Shown here: one piece after another, positions 18,692-27,897 of the stretch
Position numbering within the stretch: the first letter of the stretch is position 1
Layout of the letters: each line of letters starts with the position of its first letter
Assembly: GCA_964348275.1 (NCBI GenBank)
Contig: CAYGBT010000001.1
Span: 1-64,000, forward strand
Length of the DNA: 64,000 nt
Reading direction: 5' to 3'
Source of the DNA: CSP1-5 sp964348275
Lineage (GTDB): Bacteria; Methylomirabilota; Methylomirabilia; Methylomirabilales; CSP1-5
Notes under the pieces: generated by a model
Databases searched by the model: none
What the model saw: only the letters and a program-made list of their open reading frames with translations
What the model was told of the DNA's origin: nothing
Made by a program: the position numbers and the translations under genes

Positions 18692-20873
18692 TATCTATCC
18701 CGCCAAGAGCGAAATGGTCCTCTGGTGGATCACCGAGGCAGGGGAGCGGTTGCGTCTGGAGGATCCCTTTGCACCCGCCTTTTACGCCGAGGGAGAGGCG
18801 CGGGACCTGCAACCGCTCATCAGAGAGCTTGAGGACAAACCCTCGATCGCGAGGCTCGAATGGGTCAAACGATGGGACCTCGTGAGCCAGGAGAAGGTCG
18901 AGGTCCTGAAGATCGCCCTGGCGGACCTGAACCAATACTCCGTGCTCCCTAACCGCCTCTTCCTGGAACACCCGTGGATCGTCTTCTGGAACTGCGGGAT
19001 CCACCTGGCGCAACTGTATTGCTACGAGCGGCAGCTTTTCCCCCTGGCCTTTTGCCGGATCGAACACCAGAAGGGAGTGCTTCAGGGTGTCGAGTGCCTG
19101 GATGATCCCTGGGCGTTAGAGTACGCCCTTCCCCCTCTTCGGATCATGGAGATGCGTGGCGCAGGCCCGCTCGGCCGCTTCTCGAGGCGGCTCGACGCGC
19201 TACAGATTCGGGTCGGGGGGGAGACATATGATCTATACGATGGGGAAGAGGCCGAGCTGCTGCATGCGTTCAAGGGCCTGCTCGAGCGGTACGACCCCGA
19301 CCTCGTCTACACCGAAGAGGGGGATGCCTTTCTCTTGCCCTTGCTGCACAGGCTGGCGAGGAAGCACCGAATGGAGCTTCCGCTCGACCGCGAGCCGGTC
19401 ATTCGTAAGCCGCCGCGAGAGGGACGCAGCTTTTTCAGCTATGGCCGGGTGATCTACCTGACCCCGCCGTTTCTCCTGTACGGCCGCTGGCATATCGATC
19501 TTTGTAACTCGTTCATCTACCATGATGGGGAGCTTCCCGGGCTGCTCGAGGTTTGCCGGGTTGCCAAGGTCCCGGTCCAGCGACAGGCCCGTCTCTCGAC
19601 GGGTGTCGCCATCACCTCGATGCAGATGGATGAAGCCACCCGGATGGGGGCGCTGATTCCCTGGAAGAAGGCCGAGGTGGAAGAGGCCAAGACGCTGGCA
19701 GAGCTCCTCACGGTGGATAAGGGCGGCATGGTCTACCTGCCACCGATGGGGCTCCACGAGAACGTGGCAGAGATCGACTTCGCCAGCATGTATCCCTCCC
19801 TCATGGTGGCCTACAACATCTCGCCCGAGACCGTGAACTGCGAGTGCTGTCCGAAAGGCGCGGTGCCGGAGGCGGGGTATAGCCTCTGCCAGCGGCGGGA
19901 AGGCCTCGTCCCACGCATCCTGTGTCCCCTCCTCGAAAAGCGGCTCAGGTACAAGACCCTCAAGAAGGCGAATCAGGGCGAGGCGCGGCGGCGCTACGAT
20001 CTGCTGCAGGCGGCGCTTCGCTGGTGCCTCCTGGTGAGCTTCGGCTACCTGGGGTACAAGAATGCCCGCTGGGGGCAGATCATGGCCCACGAGGCCGTCA
20101 CGAGCCTCGGGCGTGAGATGCTGCTCCGGGCGCGGATCATTGCGGAGGCCTCTGGCTTTCGCGTGATCCACGCCATCGTGGACTCGATCTACGTACAGAA
20201 GCCGGGCCTCACGGAGGAGGTGCTCGAGGCGCTCTGCCAAGAGATCATGGAGGCGACGAAGATTCCCATTGCGCTCGAAGGGATCTACCGGTGGATCGTC
20301 TTTTGCCCGTCCCGGGAGTCCCCGGAGATCACGGTGCCGAACCGTTTCTACGGCGTCTTTCAGAATGGGGAACAAAAAGTCCGTGGGCTGGAGCTGAGGC
20401 GGCACGACACGGCCCCCAGGATTGCCAGGGCCCAGCAAGCAATGCTCGACTGCCTGGCCCAGGCCAGAAATGCCACAGAGTTTTTGACTCGGGTTCCCGA
20501 GGCTCTCGAGATACTCCGGCATCATGTGGAAGATATTCGTGAGGGGCGGGTGCCGTTCGAGGAGCTCGTCATCACCCGCACCCTGTCGAAAGACCCGATG
20601 CAGTATGTCCGGGAGGATGCCGGGGCCGTCGCCGCCAAGGCGCTGGCCCGGGCCGGGGTGAAGCTACATCCAGGGGAGCAGATCGGCTATGTCATTCTCG
20701 ACCAGAAGGCCAAGGTGAAAGGGGATCGGGCCCGGCCGGCACTTCTGCTGACCGGAAACGAAACCTATGACAGGGAAAGATATGTCGAGTTGCTCCTGCG
20801 GGCCGCCGAGACCCTCCTCGGCCCCGTCGGTTATTCTGCAGACCGGCTCCAGTCCTACCTCAGTCCCTCTTGA
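18666..20873 (+). CDS. Family-B DNA polymerase, exonuclease-degenerate
   Basis: A 735-residue PolB-fold protein; the ATG at 18666 is preferred to an earlier ATG at 18573 that would overlap deeply with the preceding gene. Motif A is D371-F-A-S-M-Y-P-S. Motif C reads H502-A-I-V-D506-S where replicative enzymes have YGDTDS: the essential second Asp is kept, the first is Ile. Motif B (RWCLLVSFGYLG) has Arg for Lys and lacks the Asn and Tyr. At the exonuclease-I site the D-x-E is replaced (LRIMEMRGA), so proofreading is probably lost. These traits suggest a translesion-type or partly inactivated enzyme related to PolB2-like proteins. The last gene of the cassette; its 3' end recurs as remnants downstream. 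Confidence 0.88.
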   Translation: MKSRGWLFDIYPAKSEMVLWWITEAGERLRLEDPFAPAFYAEGEARDLQPLIRELEDKPSIARLEWVKRWDLVSQEKVEVLKIALADLNQYSVLPNRLFLEHPWIVFWNCGIHLAQLYCYERQLFPLAFCRIEHQKGVLQGVECLDDPWALEYALPPLRIMEMRGAGPLGRFSRRLDALQIRVGGETYDLYDGEEAELLHAFKGLLERYDPDLVYTEEGDAFLLPLLHRLARKHRMELPLDREPVIRKPPREGRSFFSYGRVIYLTPPFLLYGRWHIDLCNSFIYHDGELPGLLEVCRVAKVPVQRQARLSTGVAITSMQMDEATRMGALIPWKKAEVEEAKTLAELLTVDKGGMVYLPPMGLHENVAEIDFASMYPSLMVAYNISPETVNCECCPKGAVPEAGYSLCQRREGLVPRILCPLLEKRLRYKTLKKANQGEARRRYDLLQAALRWCLLVSFGYLGYKNARWGQIMAHEAVTSLGREMLLRARIIAEASGFRVIHAIVDSIYVQKPGLTEEVLEALCQEIMEATKIPIALEGIYRWIVFCPSRESPEITVPNRFYGVFQNGEQKVRGLELRRHDTAPRIARAQQAMLDCLAQARNATEFLTRVPEALEILRHHVEDIREGRVPFEELVITRTLSKDPMQYVREDAGAVAAKALARAGVKLHPGEQIGYVILDQKAKVKGDRARPALLLTGNETYDRERYVELLLRAAETLLGPVGYSADRLQSYLSPS

Positions 20874-21014
20874 GCCCTCGGACTACTTCGATATGAGGTT
20901 CGAGAGTGGGTAGATTTCGGGCCCGTCCGCTTCATGGTGCGGGAATCGCAAGGTGTGCCATAGTAATTGGGCAGTCCAATTCTACTTTAATGGCTGCCTT
21001 GCGGTTTCGAGTAT

Positions 21015-21605
21015 ATGGGCGTGACTCCACAGGTTCGTATTTCGCTTGCAGTGGCACTTGGACTCGTGCTGCCAGTCGTCGTCTCGTGCGAACAATTCCC
21101 AAATCTCTCGTCACCATCATTCTATTCGAAGGACGGAATCTCGTTCAGGTATCCTGGGAACTGGACCGTCTCGGAAGACGTAACTAAAGAGGGCGACTCT
21201 GAGTACCGATATCTGTTTGTGAAGTCTCCGGGAGACGCTATTCTAATCAGTCAGCGGTACCGCCCCGAAGTGGATCTCACACCCGAGGAGTTTGCGTCGG
21301 ACTTCAAGGCTATTCGTAACGCCGAAGCAGAAGATGTATTCCGAGTTGGGCGGTTTCGTCCAATAAAGGTCCAGTCGCGAAGTGATTTTCAAGTTCAAGC
21401 GACCATCGCAGGGGAAACACGCGAGGGGATCGGACAAGCGTTCGTCATCTCGGCACTGGGCGAGAAGATTACACACTTCTCCACTCTTTTCACAATCGAT
21501 CATCGAAACCAGACTATCTTTGTGGTCGCGCAGGCGCCTCGCGAGGACTGGAAGCTGGTGGAGCCTGCATTCCAGCTTGTTCAGTCGTCGCTCAGAATCG
21601 AATGA
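21015..21605 (+). CDS. PsbP/DcrB-like lipoprotein
   Basis: A 196-residue lipoprotein: signal residues 1-24 with C25 in LPVVVSCEQF. The mature part (SFYSKDGISFRYPGNWTVSED...ILISQRYRPE...FVVAQAPREDWKLVEPAFQLVQSSLRI) matches the compact alpha/beta PsbP/DcrB-like fold found in many exported proteins with a conserved Trp after YP or FP. A paralogue of the same kind, broken by an amber codon, lies at 21848. The stop overlaps the start of a 31-codon frame. Role in the envelope unknown. Confidence 0.78.
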   Translation: MGVTPQVRISLAVALGLVLPVVVSCEQFPNLSSPSFYSKDGISFRYPGNWTVSEDVTKEGDSEYRYLFVKSPGDAILISQRYRPEVDLTPEEFASDFKAIRNAEAEDVFRVGRFRPIKVQSRSDFQVQATIAGETREGIGQAFVISALGEKITHFSTLFTIDHRNQTIFVVAQAPREDWKLVEPAFQLVQSSLRIE

Positions 21606-21697
21606 TCCCTGCGTGGCCTCGGGACGGTCACCGAGCACCTATTTGGATGACGTTCATCACCATCGCTGTGTTGGTAACGCTTGGGCTGCTCTTCTAG
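21602..21697 (+). CDS. Possible 31-residue coupled membrane peptide
   Basis: The ATG overlaps the stop of the preceding lipoprotein gene (ATGA). The 31-residue product has a single hydrophobic helix at its C-terminal half (MTFITIAVLVTLGLLF). Coupled short membrane peptides are plausible but no homologue is recognised. The remainder of the gap to 21847 shows nothing. Confidence 0.35.
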   Translation: MIPAWPRDGHRAPIWMTFITIAVLVTLGLLF

Positions 21698-21847
21698 AAT
21701 GGCTGGCTTGGTATGGCAATATTCGGAGCCATTTGCATGGTCCGATGTAGAAAGCAATACACATCTTCTATTCTCTCATTTTCGTCTGTGCCTGTATCTG
21801 TAAGACGATTTTAGCGAATACTCAATGCCAACAGGAGTAGTCGGGAG

Positions 21848-22396
21848 ATGATTAGAAAATACGCCGCGGAAGGAGAAGGAGCATGTTTTAAAAAAGTCGG
21901 CCTTTGGTGTGTGGTGTCATTGAGTGCTCTCGTGCTCTTTGGCTGCAGCGAGCGTTTTGACAAGGGGAGAGGCACATACATCCACAAGGGGAAAGGGTTG
22001 TCGATCCAGTTCCCTGCAGGGTAGAACGAGACAGAAACTCCTGTGGGAGCTCTTGTCAGCGGTGCAGATCCAGACAACAAGGCAAATATTAGTGTCATGG
22101 TCCAGGATCTGCCCGGAAGTGTAAACTTTGATCAATACCTCAAACAGGCATCATCACAACAAGGCAGGGCGGGTGCGCGTGAACGTGAAGAGGGTGACAT
22201 AACAATGGATGGAGTTGCAGGATACTGGTCGATACGGGATGTCAGCATACGCGGGGTGACATTTACCTCTATCAGCTATTTTGTCATGAGGGGAAACAGA
22301 GTGTATTCGATCATATGCACTGCCAATGCAAAAGATTTTTCTGATTTCGAAGCTACCTTCGATGAGGTAGGGACAAGTTTCAGATTTCTTTCATAG
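21848..22396 (+). pseudogene. PsbP/DcrB-like lipoprotein with in-frame amber codon
   Basis: A continuous 183-codon frame interrupted only by TAG at 22022-22024 (codon 59). Before it: signal and lipobox (ALVLFGC33). After it: NETETPVGALVSGADPDN and a full PsbP-like tail ending FDEVGTSFRFL. At the break the protein reads QFPAG-stop-NETE, where the paralogue at 21015 has RYPGNW, so Trp TGG to TAG by one base is the likely change. Everything else looks intact, so the change is recent or a sequencing error. Alternatively a short secreted fragment is made. Confidence 0.75.
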
Positions 22397-22973
22397 AGAA
22401 AGATCAGAGGGGGGTGCGGGGCTTCGTCTACCCAGATTTGGGGTGACCGACACAATCCCGTCCGCTGCCACAGCCTTCAGCTCCTCTCCACTGACGGCTC
22501 CTATAATCCCCCGAATGTCCGCCCCCTAAGCACTTTCCATAGCCTTGGGGTACCTGTCCGGCAGCCGCCGTATCTTGTGGTAGCTTTTCCCTGGGCCCGA
22601 AGCGCCTGCCTCGTTAGCCTGCTGCCGTCCAAGAGGGAGTTTTGATTACTTTTCCTAGGAGTTTTTCTCGGGAGAAGGCGATCCCGGACGGTGCGACCTC
22701 GCGGCTCTGCGGTGGTACTGTACGGGACCTTTGCCGGTAACATCAGACGGTCCCCCTGACCATTCTGCGGAAGCCTGGAGACGATCCGCATGCACGGGAC
22801 GTCGCTAGCAGATGATGGTATAAAATTTGCACCTTTTCAGCCAGTCGCGTGATACACGACGAGGTCTCCGCTTGAGTCTGTCGGACCGTAAACACATAGA
22901 CACGAGAAAGGAGGGAAGTTTCGGTCTCACGTTCGCCTCGCGAGTGAATGTAAAACAATCGGGAGGGATTCCC
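22397..22973. other. Gap before the OmpA-like gene
   Basis: No gene is supported. It holds the short dispersed repeat 22603-22649, and on the minus strand of about 22430-22620 protein-like fragments in two frames (ADIRGIIGAVSGEELKAV; SYHKIRRLPDRYPKAMESA then stop) that may be a decayed gene of unknown family. A -10-like TATAAA is at 22819-22824. Confidence 0.4.
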
Positions 22974-23786
22974 ATGCGCGCATTTTCACGCGTCATGCAG
23001 GGTGCATTTCGTCAGCGTCGTGCGTCCGTTGCGGTTGCTCTGATGGCGGTGATGGCCTTTGCGGCGTCATGCGTTTCGAGCGGAACCCACAAAAAGGCAG
23101 TGGCCGAGCGAGATGCTCTCGCTCGTGAAAAAGGGATGCTAGAAAGGAGGGTTGAAGAACAGGAGAGACGGATTCAAGAGCTTGATTCGAAAGCTGCAAC
23201 TCAAAGTGAAGAGCTCTCGCAGCTTCGTCAGGCCCACGCGGCTGAGCTGTCGCAGCTGCGTCAGGCTCGCACCACTGAGGTTTCGCAGCTTCGTCAGACC
23301 TACGACACGCTCATTTCAAAGCTCGAAAGTGAAGTCGCGTCTGGCCAGGTTGTCATCAAGCAGTTGGAAGAGGGCTTGAGCCTCAACCTCACGGAGCAGA
23401 TCCTGTTCGCATCGGGGTCGGCCGAGCTGGGGGATCGCGGTCGCGAGGTACTCCTGACGGTATCGGCGGAACTCGGGAAGGTTCCCTATCAAATCGTCGT
23501 TGGGGGCCATACCGACAACGTTCCGATCCGCGGTGCGTTGGCCAGTCGATATCCTACCAATTGGGAGCTTGCCGGAGCGCGTGCGGCCCGGGTCGTACGC
23601 TTACTGGAGGAGGCAGGAATCGAAAGCAACCGGCTTCACGCTGTGTCGTTTGGCAAGAATGATTCCGTGGCTTCCAACGATACGCCAGAGGGCCGGGCGC
23701 AAAATCGGCGAATTGAAATTCGGCTCAGGCCGGTCGTGACAGGTGAATCAAGCTCCGCCACGCCGAGCTCCGGAGGTGGACAGTAA
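22974..23786 (+). CDS. OmpA/MotB-domain peptidoglycan-binding lipoprotein
   Basis: A 270-residue protein starting at the ATG at 22974 with GGGAGGG 6 bp upstream; the longer frame from 22827 is not preferred. Lipobox FAASC33. A periplasmic coiled coil (about 40-120) includes three 11-residue repeats built on E(L/V)SQLRQ. The C-terminal OmpA-like domain (GHTDNVPIRG, NWELAGARAARVV, GKNDSVASNDTPEGRAQNRRIEI) binds meso-diaminopimelate of peptidoglycan. Architecture is like outer-membrane-anchored tethers of the Pal/MotB type. No Tol or Mot genes nearby. Confidence 0.92.
   Translation: MRAFSRVMQGAFRQRRASVAVALMAVMAFAASCVSSGTHKKAVAERDALAREKGMLERRVEEQERRIQELDSKAATQSEELSQLRQAHAAELSQLRQARTTEVSQLRQTYDTLISKLESEVASGQVVIKQLEEGLSLNLTEQILFASGSAELGDRGREVLLTVSAELGKVPYQIVVGGHTDNVPIRGALASRYPTNWELAGARAARVVRLLEEAGIESNRLHAVSFGKNDSVASNDTPEGRAQNRRIEIRLRPVVTGESSSATPSSGGGQ
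23211..23309 (+). repeat. Three 33-bp tandem repeats in the OmpA-like gene
   Basis: Units 23211-23243, 23244-23276 and 23277-23309 encode ELSQLRQAHAA, ELSQLRQARTT and EVSQLRQTYDT. Eleven-residue units fit a hendecad coiled coil whose length could vary by unit gain or loss. Confidence 0.8.
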
Positions 23787-23884
23787 GATCATGCGGAAAA
23801 GGTTGGAGGGATGAAGGTGTAGGATATCTTGGGGAGGGGGTCATGGTGCGATGGGTGTGATTGGTGAAAGGGGACAGGTGGATC

Positions 23885-24013
23885 TTACCCTGATCTTTCG
23901 GACACAAGAGAAGGAGACAGGTTGATGGCTTCGAACTGCACCGGACTCCGATAGTTCAGCGTGGAATGGCGGCGCGTTCGGTTATAGAACACCTCAATAT
24001 ACTCAAACAAGCT
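23885..24013 (-). pseudogene. IS3-family transposase C-terminal fragment
   Basis: Minus-strand reading gives SLFEYIEVFYNRTRRHSTLN then YRSPVQFEAINLSPSLVSER and a stop, the C-terminus of an IS3-family OrfB integrase. The fragment ends abruptly at 24013 against polymerase-derived sequence. No other part of the IS or its terminal repeats was seen. Confidence 0.85.
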
Positions 24014-24236
24014 GGCCCGACCCGGGGTGAAGCTACACCTGGGGGAGCAGATCGGCTATCTTATTCTCGACCAGAAGGCCAAGGTGAAGGGGGATCGGGC
24101 CCGGCCGGCATCTCTGCTGACCGGAAACGAAACTTAACGTAAGATATGAACAATTGCTCCTCCGGACCGCCGAGACGTTGCTTGCCCCGGTTGGTTATCC
24201 CGCCGACCGTATCCGGCCTGGCCTCGATGAGATGTA
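24012..24236 (+). pseudogene. PolB 3'-end remnant 1
   Basis: High similarity to 20645-20873, the last 75 codons of the family-B polymerase: GVKLHLGEQIGYLILDQKAK, then VKGDRARPASLLTGNET. A stop (TAA) and small indel follow, with similarity continuing to a TAG at 24234-24236. Fused at its 5' side to the IS3 fragment. Together the two remnants fill the gap 23787-24252. Confidence 0.85.
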
Positions 24237-24252
24237 GCCGCGATGCCCGTCA

Positions 24253-24999
<747 letters not shown>

Positions 25000-25276
25000 A
25001 GCTCGTTCTCCTTTCTGGAGGATGTTTCATTGCTGCCTTACGACCGCTTTATAACATCAGAACCGCTGTTGTTCCCAGCTATCGCTTGTGTCCTCAAGGT
25101 CATCGACCGCCTGTAAGCTCTCACGGTCATTCCGAAAAGCCATATTTTTTCAGGGCGGATCGAGTGTGGTATGCATCTTGCTCCGTACTTTCACGAAGCG
25201 GTGACTCTGAGGCGGATCAGCGCCGGGACCTCTCGGAAAGTTCAGACTTCTATCTAAATTGGAGGAGAACAAGCGC

Positions 25277-25912
25277 ATGAAACGAATGAACGTGCAAGTC
25301 TGGCCGTGCCTACTTGGGATCGCTTTGGCAGTGCTTTCTGGATGCGCGTCGAAGGTGCTGATGCCTCCTAAGGTCAACCTCACAGTCTATAACAAAATCG
25401 GGATGATTCAGTTTTCCTCCAATGCCGAGGGCAACCTCCAACAGTTTGCCTCTCAAAAGTTCCTCCAAGCTCTTCAGTCATCGCAACCTGGCGTACGCGT
25501 CCTGGAGCTTGGCGACGAGAACAAAGTGCTGCGGACAATTCAGCGCGGGCAATTGGATCCGGCGGCGATCCAGGCGATAGGCATGGAGTATGGTGTCGAC
25601 GCAGTCGTCTTCGGGCGGTTAGAGATTAGCAACGTGAAGCCCAAAGTCAAACTTTCTACGGTGTTGACATCTATGAGCGCTCGGGCCGATGTCGACGCAG
25701 CACTCAGCGCAAGGCTCTTGGAGACCGACAGTGGCGTCACACTTTGGACCAATTCAGTCCGTGGGAGGCAAACCGTGGGGCATGTCTCATTGGTGTCAAA
25801 CGGCGACATCCATTTTGGCGCCCGTGACCCTGAAAGCGCATACGGGCGACTGGTTCACTGGCTAGTGGTCAGAGCCACTCGGGACTTCCGCCCATATTAC
25901 GGAGAAAAGTAA
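25277..25912 (+). CDS. Lipoprotein of unknown function
   Basis: A 211-residue protein; GGAGGAG (25261-25267) lies 9 bp before the ATG at 25277, so the in-frame start at 25259 is not preferred. Lipobox VLSGC23. The mature part (IGMIQFSSNAEGNLQQFASQKFLQALQ, QAIGMEYGVDAVVFGRLEIS, LSARLLETDSGVTLWTNSVRG) resembles the CsgG/curli-assembly-like or TolB-N-like fold of lipoproteins that build a stress-regulated outer-membrane assembly, but the match is to pattern only. No operon partner. Confidence 0.75.
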   Translation: MKRMNVQVWPCLLGIALAVLSGCASKVLMPPKVNLTVYNKIGMIQFSSNAEGNLQQFASQKFLQALQSSQPGVRVLELGDENKVLRTIQRGQLDPAAIQAIGMEYGVDAVVFGRLEISNVKPKVKLSTVLTSMSARADVDAALSARLLETDSGVTLWTNSVRGRQTVGHVSLVSNGDIHFGARDPESAYGRLVHWLVVRATRDFRPYYGEK

Positions 25913-26079
25913 GCGACGCGGGGTGTGACTTCCACGCCCAGCGTGCTGCCTGCCTGGCCCTTACCTTGTTCAACAGCCCCAAGGCGCAGGCGAGAGTTGA
26001 AGCATCGCCGGGGGAAAGCGAATGAGGAGGGCCACGTCCGCCCGTGAGGGTTATGGTGATGCCGTACTTTCGGCCAAAT

Positions 26080-26169
26080 CGGATTTACCTCCGGGCTGCC
26101 GAGACCCTGCTCGCCTCCGTCGGCTGCGCGGCCGAACGGATTCAGTCCTGTCTCGGGACCTTCCGATAA
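26080..26169 (+). pseudogene. PolB 3'-end remnant 2
   Basis: In the gap 25913-26376. Encodes YLRAAETLLASVGCAAERIQ-like residues and SCLGTFR before TAA, matching the polymerase C-terminus LLRAAETLLGPVGYSADRLQ. It is followed by CGCTTTTCCCTTGACACACA, which also follows remnant 3. The rest of the gap shows no gene. Confidence 0.75.
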
Positions 26170-26376
26170 TCGCAAAACACCAGATGTTGCGACGCTTTTC
26201 CCTTGACACACACGCGCTTTTCTCCAACACTCGCCGCTTGACAAAGGGAGTTCTCATCATAGGGATCGCGCTCGGGGAAAAGACCCTTACAAGGACCGAG
26301 CTCCTGTACCCATTGGAAAAGAGGGCCGAATCCGCAACACGAATGCGTCCCCTAGGCTTGTGTTCTTTCCACGTGC

Positions 26377-27720
26377 TTACACGAGACCTTGGGCGATCAT
26401 GGCGCGGGCGACCTTGATGAATCCGGCGATGTTGGCGCCGTTGACCAGGTTTCCAGGCGAGTTGAACTCCTCCGCAGCCTCCCTGCAGTTCACAAAGATG
26501 GTTTTCATGATCTGCTGCAACTTGGCGTCCGTCTCCTCGAACCCCCAGGCTTCCCGGCTCGCGTTCTGTTGCATCTCCAGTCCCGAGGTGGCTACGCCGC
26601 CGGCGTTGGCTGCCTTCCCCGGCCCGTACGCGATCCCCGCTTGGATGAATACCTGCACCCCTTCCGGCACGGTCGGCATGTTCGCCCCCTCGCCGAGGGC
26701 GATGCAGCCATTCTTCACCAACTTCGTGGCGTCCTTGCCCGTGATCTCGTTCTCGGTTGCCGAGGGGAACGCCACGTCGCACGGGATGTCCCAGATGTTC
26801 CCGTTCGGTGTGTACTTCGCGCTCTTATGATACTCGCAATAGTCCTGGATCCGGCGCCGCTCGATCTCTTTGAGCAACTTGACCGTCTCGAGGTTGATCC
26901 CCTCCTCGTGGTAGAGCACGCCGTTGGAGTCGCTCATCGCGATGACCTTCGCGCCGAGCTGGGTTGCCTTTTCGTGGGTGTAGATGGCGACGTTCCCTGA
27001 GCCGGAGATGATGACCTTCTTTCCCTCGAGGCTGTCTTTATGGTATTTGAGCATCTCCTCGACGAAGTAGACGCACCCGTACCCGGTTGCCTCCATCCGC
27101 ACCTGGCTCCCTCCGTAGACGAGCCCCTTCCCGGTAATGACGCCGGCCTCGAACTTGTTGGTCAGCCGCTTGTACTGTCCGAACATGTACCCGATTTCGC
27201 GCATGCCGACGCCGATGTCGCCTGCCGGGACATCGGTGTGCTCACCGATGATCCTCCACAGCTCCGTCATGAAACTCTGGCAGAAGCGCATGATCTCGCC
27301 TTCCGACTTCCCCTTGGGGTTGAAGTCCGAGCCGCCCTTGGCCCCGCCGATGGGGAGCCCGGTCAGGGAGTTCTTGAAGATCTGCTCGAATCCGAGGAAC
27401 TTAATGATCCCCAGGTACACGGAAGGGTGGAACCGCAGTCCCCCCTTGTACGGCCCCAGCGCGCTGTTGAACTGCACCCGGAATCCTCGGTTGATGTGAA
27501 CGTCTCCCTTGTCGTCCTGCCAGGGTACCCGGAAGATCAGCTGCCGCTCCGGCTCGCAGATCCGCTCAACGATCTTCGCCTCGCCGAACTCCGGGAGCTT
27601 CACGAACACCGGCCCGAGAGACTCGAGAACCTCGCGGACCGCTTGGTGGAACTCCGCCTCGCCCGGGTTCCGCTTGACCACATCCTGAAAGATTAGCTCC
27701 AGTCTCTCCGTCAGCGCCAT
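26377..27720 (-). CDS. gdhA: Glutamate dehydrogenase (hexameric NADP type)
   Basis: A 447-residue enzyme interconverting 2-oxoglutarate plus ammonium and glutamate in the cytoplasm. The length and motifs fit the 50-kDa hexameric class: YKGGLRFHPSV, LPIGGAKGGSDFNPKGKS (substrate lysines), DVPAGDIGVGMREIGYM and the nucleotide fold at VIISGSGNVAIYTHEKA. AAGGAGG lies close before the ATG. It stands alone on the minus strand. With gltBD in this window the organism has both low- and high-affinity ammonium assimilation routes. Confidence 0.97.
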   Translation of the reverse strand: MALTERLELIFQDVVKRNPGEAEFHQAVREVLESLGPVFVKLPEFGEAKIVERICEPERQLIFRVPWQDDKGDVHINRGFRVQFNSALGPYKGGLRFHPSVYLGIIKFLGFEQIFKNSLTGLPIGGAKGGSDFNPKGKSEGEIMRFCQSFMTELWRIIGEHTDVPAGDIGVGMREIGYMFGQYKRLTNKFEAGVITGKGLVYGGSQVRMEATGYGCVYFVEEMLKYHKDSLEGKKVIISGSGNVAIYTHEKATQLGAKVIAMSDSNGVLYHEEGINLETVKLLKEIERRRIQDYCEYHKSAKYTPNGNIWDIPCDVAFPSATENEITGKDATKLVKNGCIALGEGANMPTVPEGVQVFIQAGIAYGPGKAANAGGVATSGLEMQQNASREAWGFEETDAKLQQIMKTIFVNCREAAEEFNSPGNLVNGANIAGFIKVARAMIAQGLV

Positions 27721-27897
27721 TTTCTTCCTCCTTGTCCTTACGGTGTTGGGATTCGGAACTTGGGACAGCTCGAATGCACGTGTGGTTGGATCACCCCAAA
27801 GCGCCTGGCGCTTCGTTAAGAAAATCTGAATTGAAGGCGGACGGCCATGAATATCCTATCGATGGATTGGACATGGTCGGATTAATAAGCCATTTTT

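Noticed and set aside
16762..20873. Casposon or other self-synthesising transposon carrying PolB
   Set aside because: No Cas1-type or other recombinase gene lies in the unit and no terminal inverted repeats were found around it.
22022..22024. Amber codon read as pyrrolysine
   Set aside because: The position corresponds to a conserved Trp of the fold and nothing here suggests pyrrolysine genes; a TGG to TAG change is simpler.
23211..23309. CRISPR-like array
   Set aside because: The 33-bp units are contiguous, without spacers, and in frame within a coiled coil. No CRISPR array was seen anywhere in the window.
25000..25258. Manganese (yybP-ykoY) riboswitch before the TerC gene
   Set aside because: TerC genes are often controlled this way, but the conserved internal loops of that riboswitch were not recognisable on the minus strand here.
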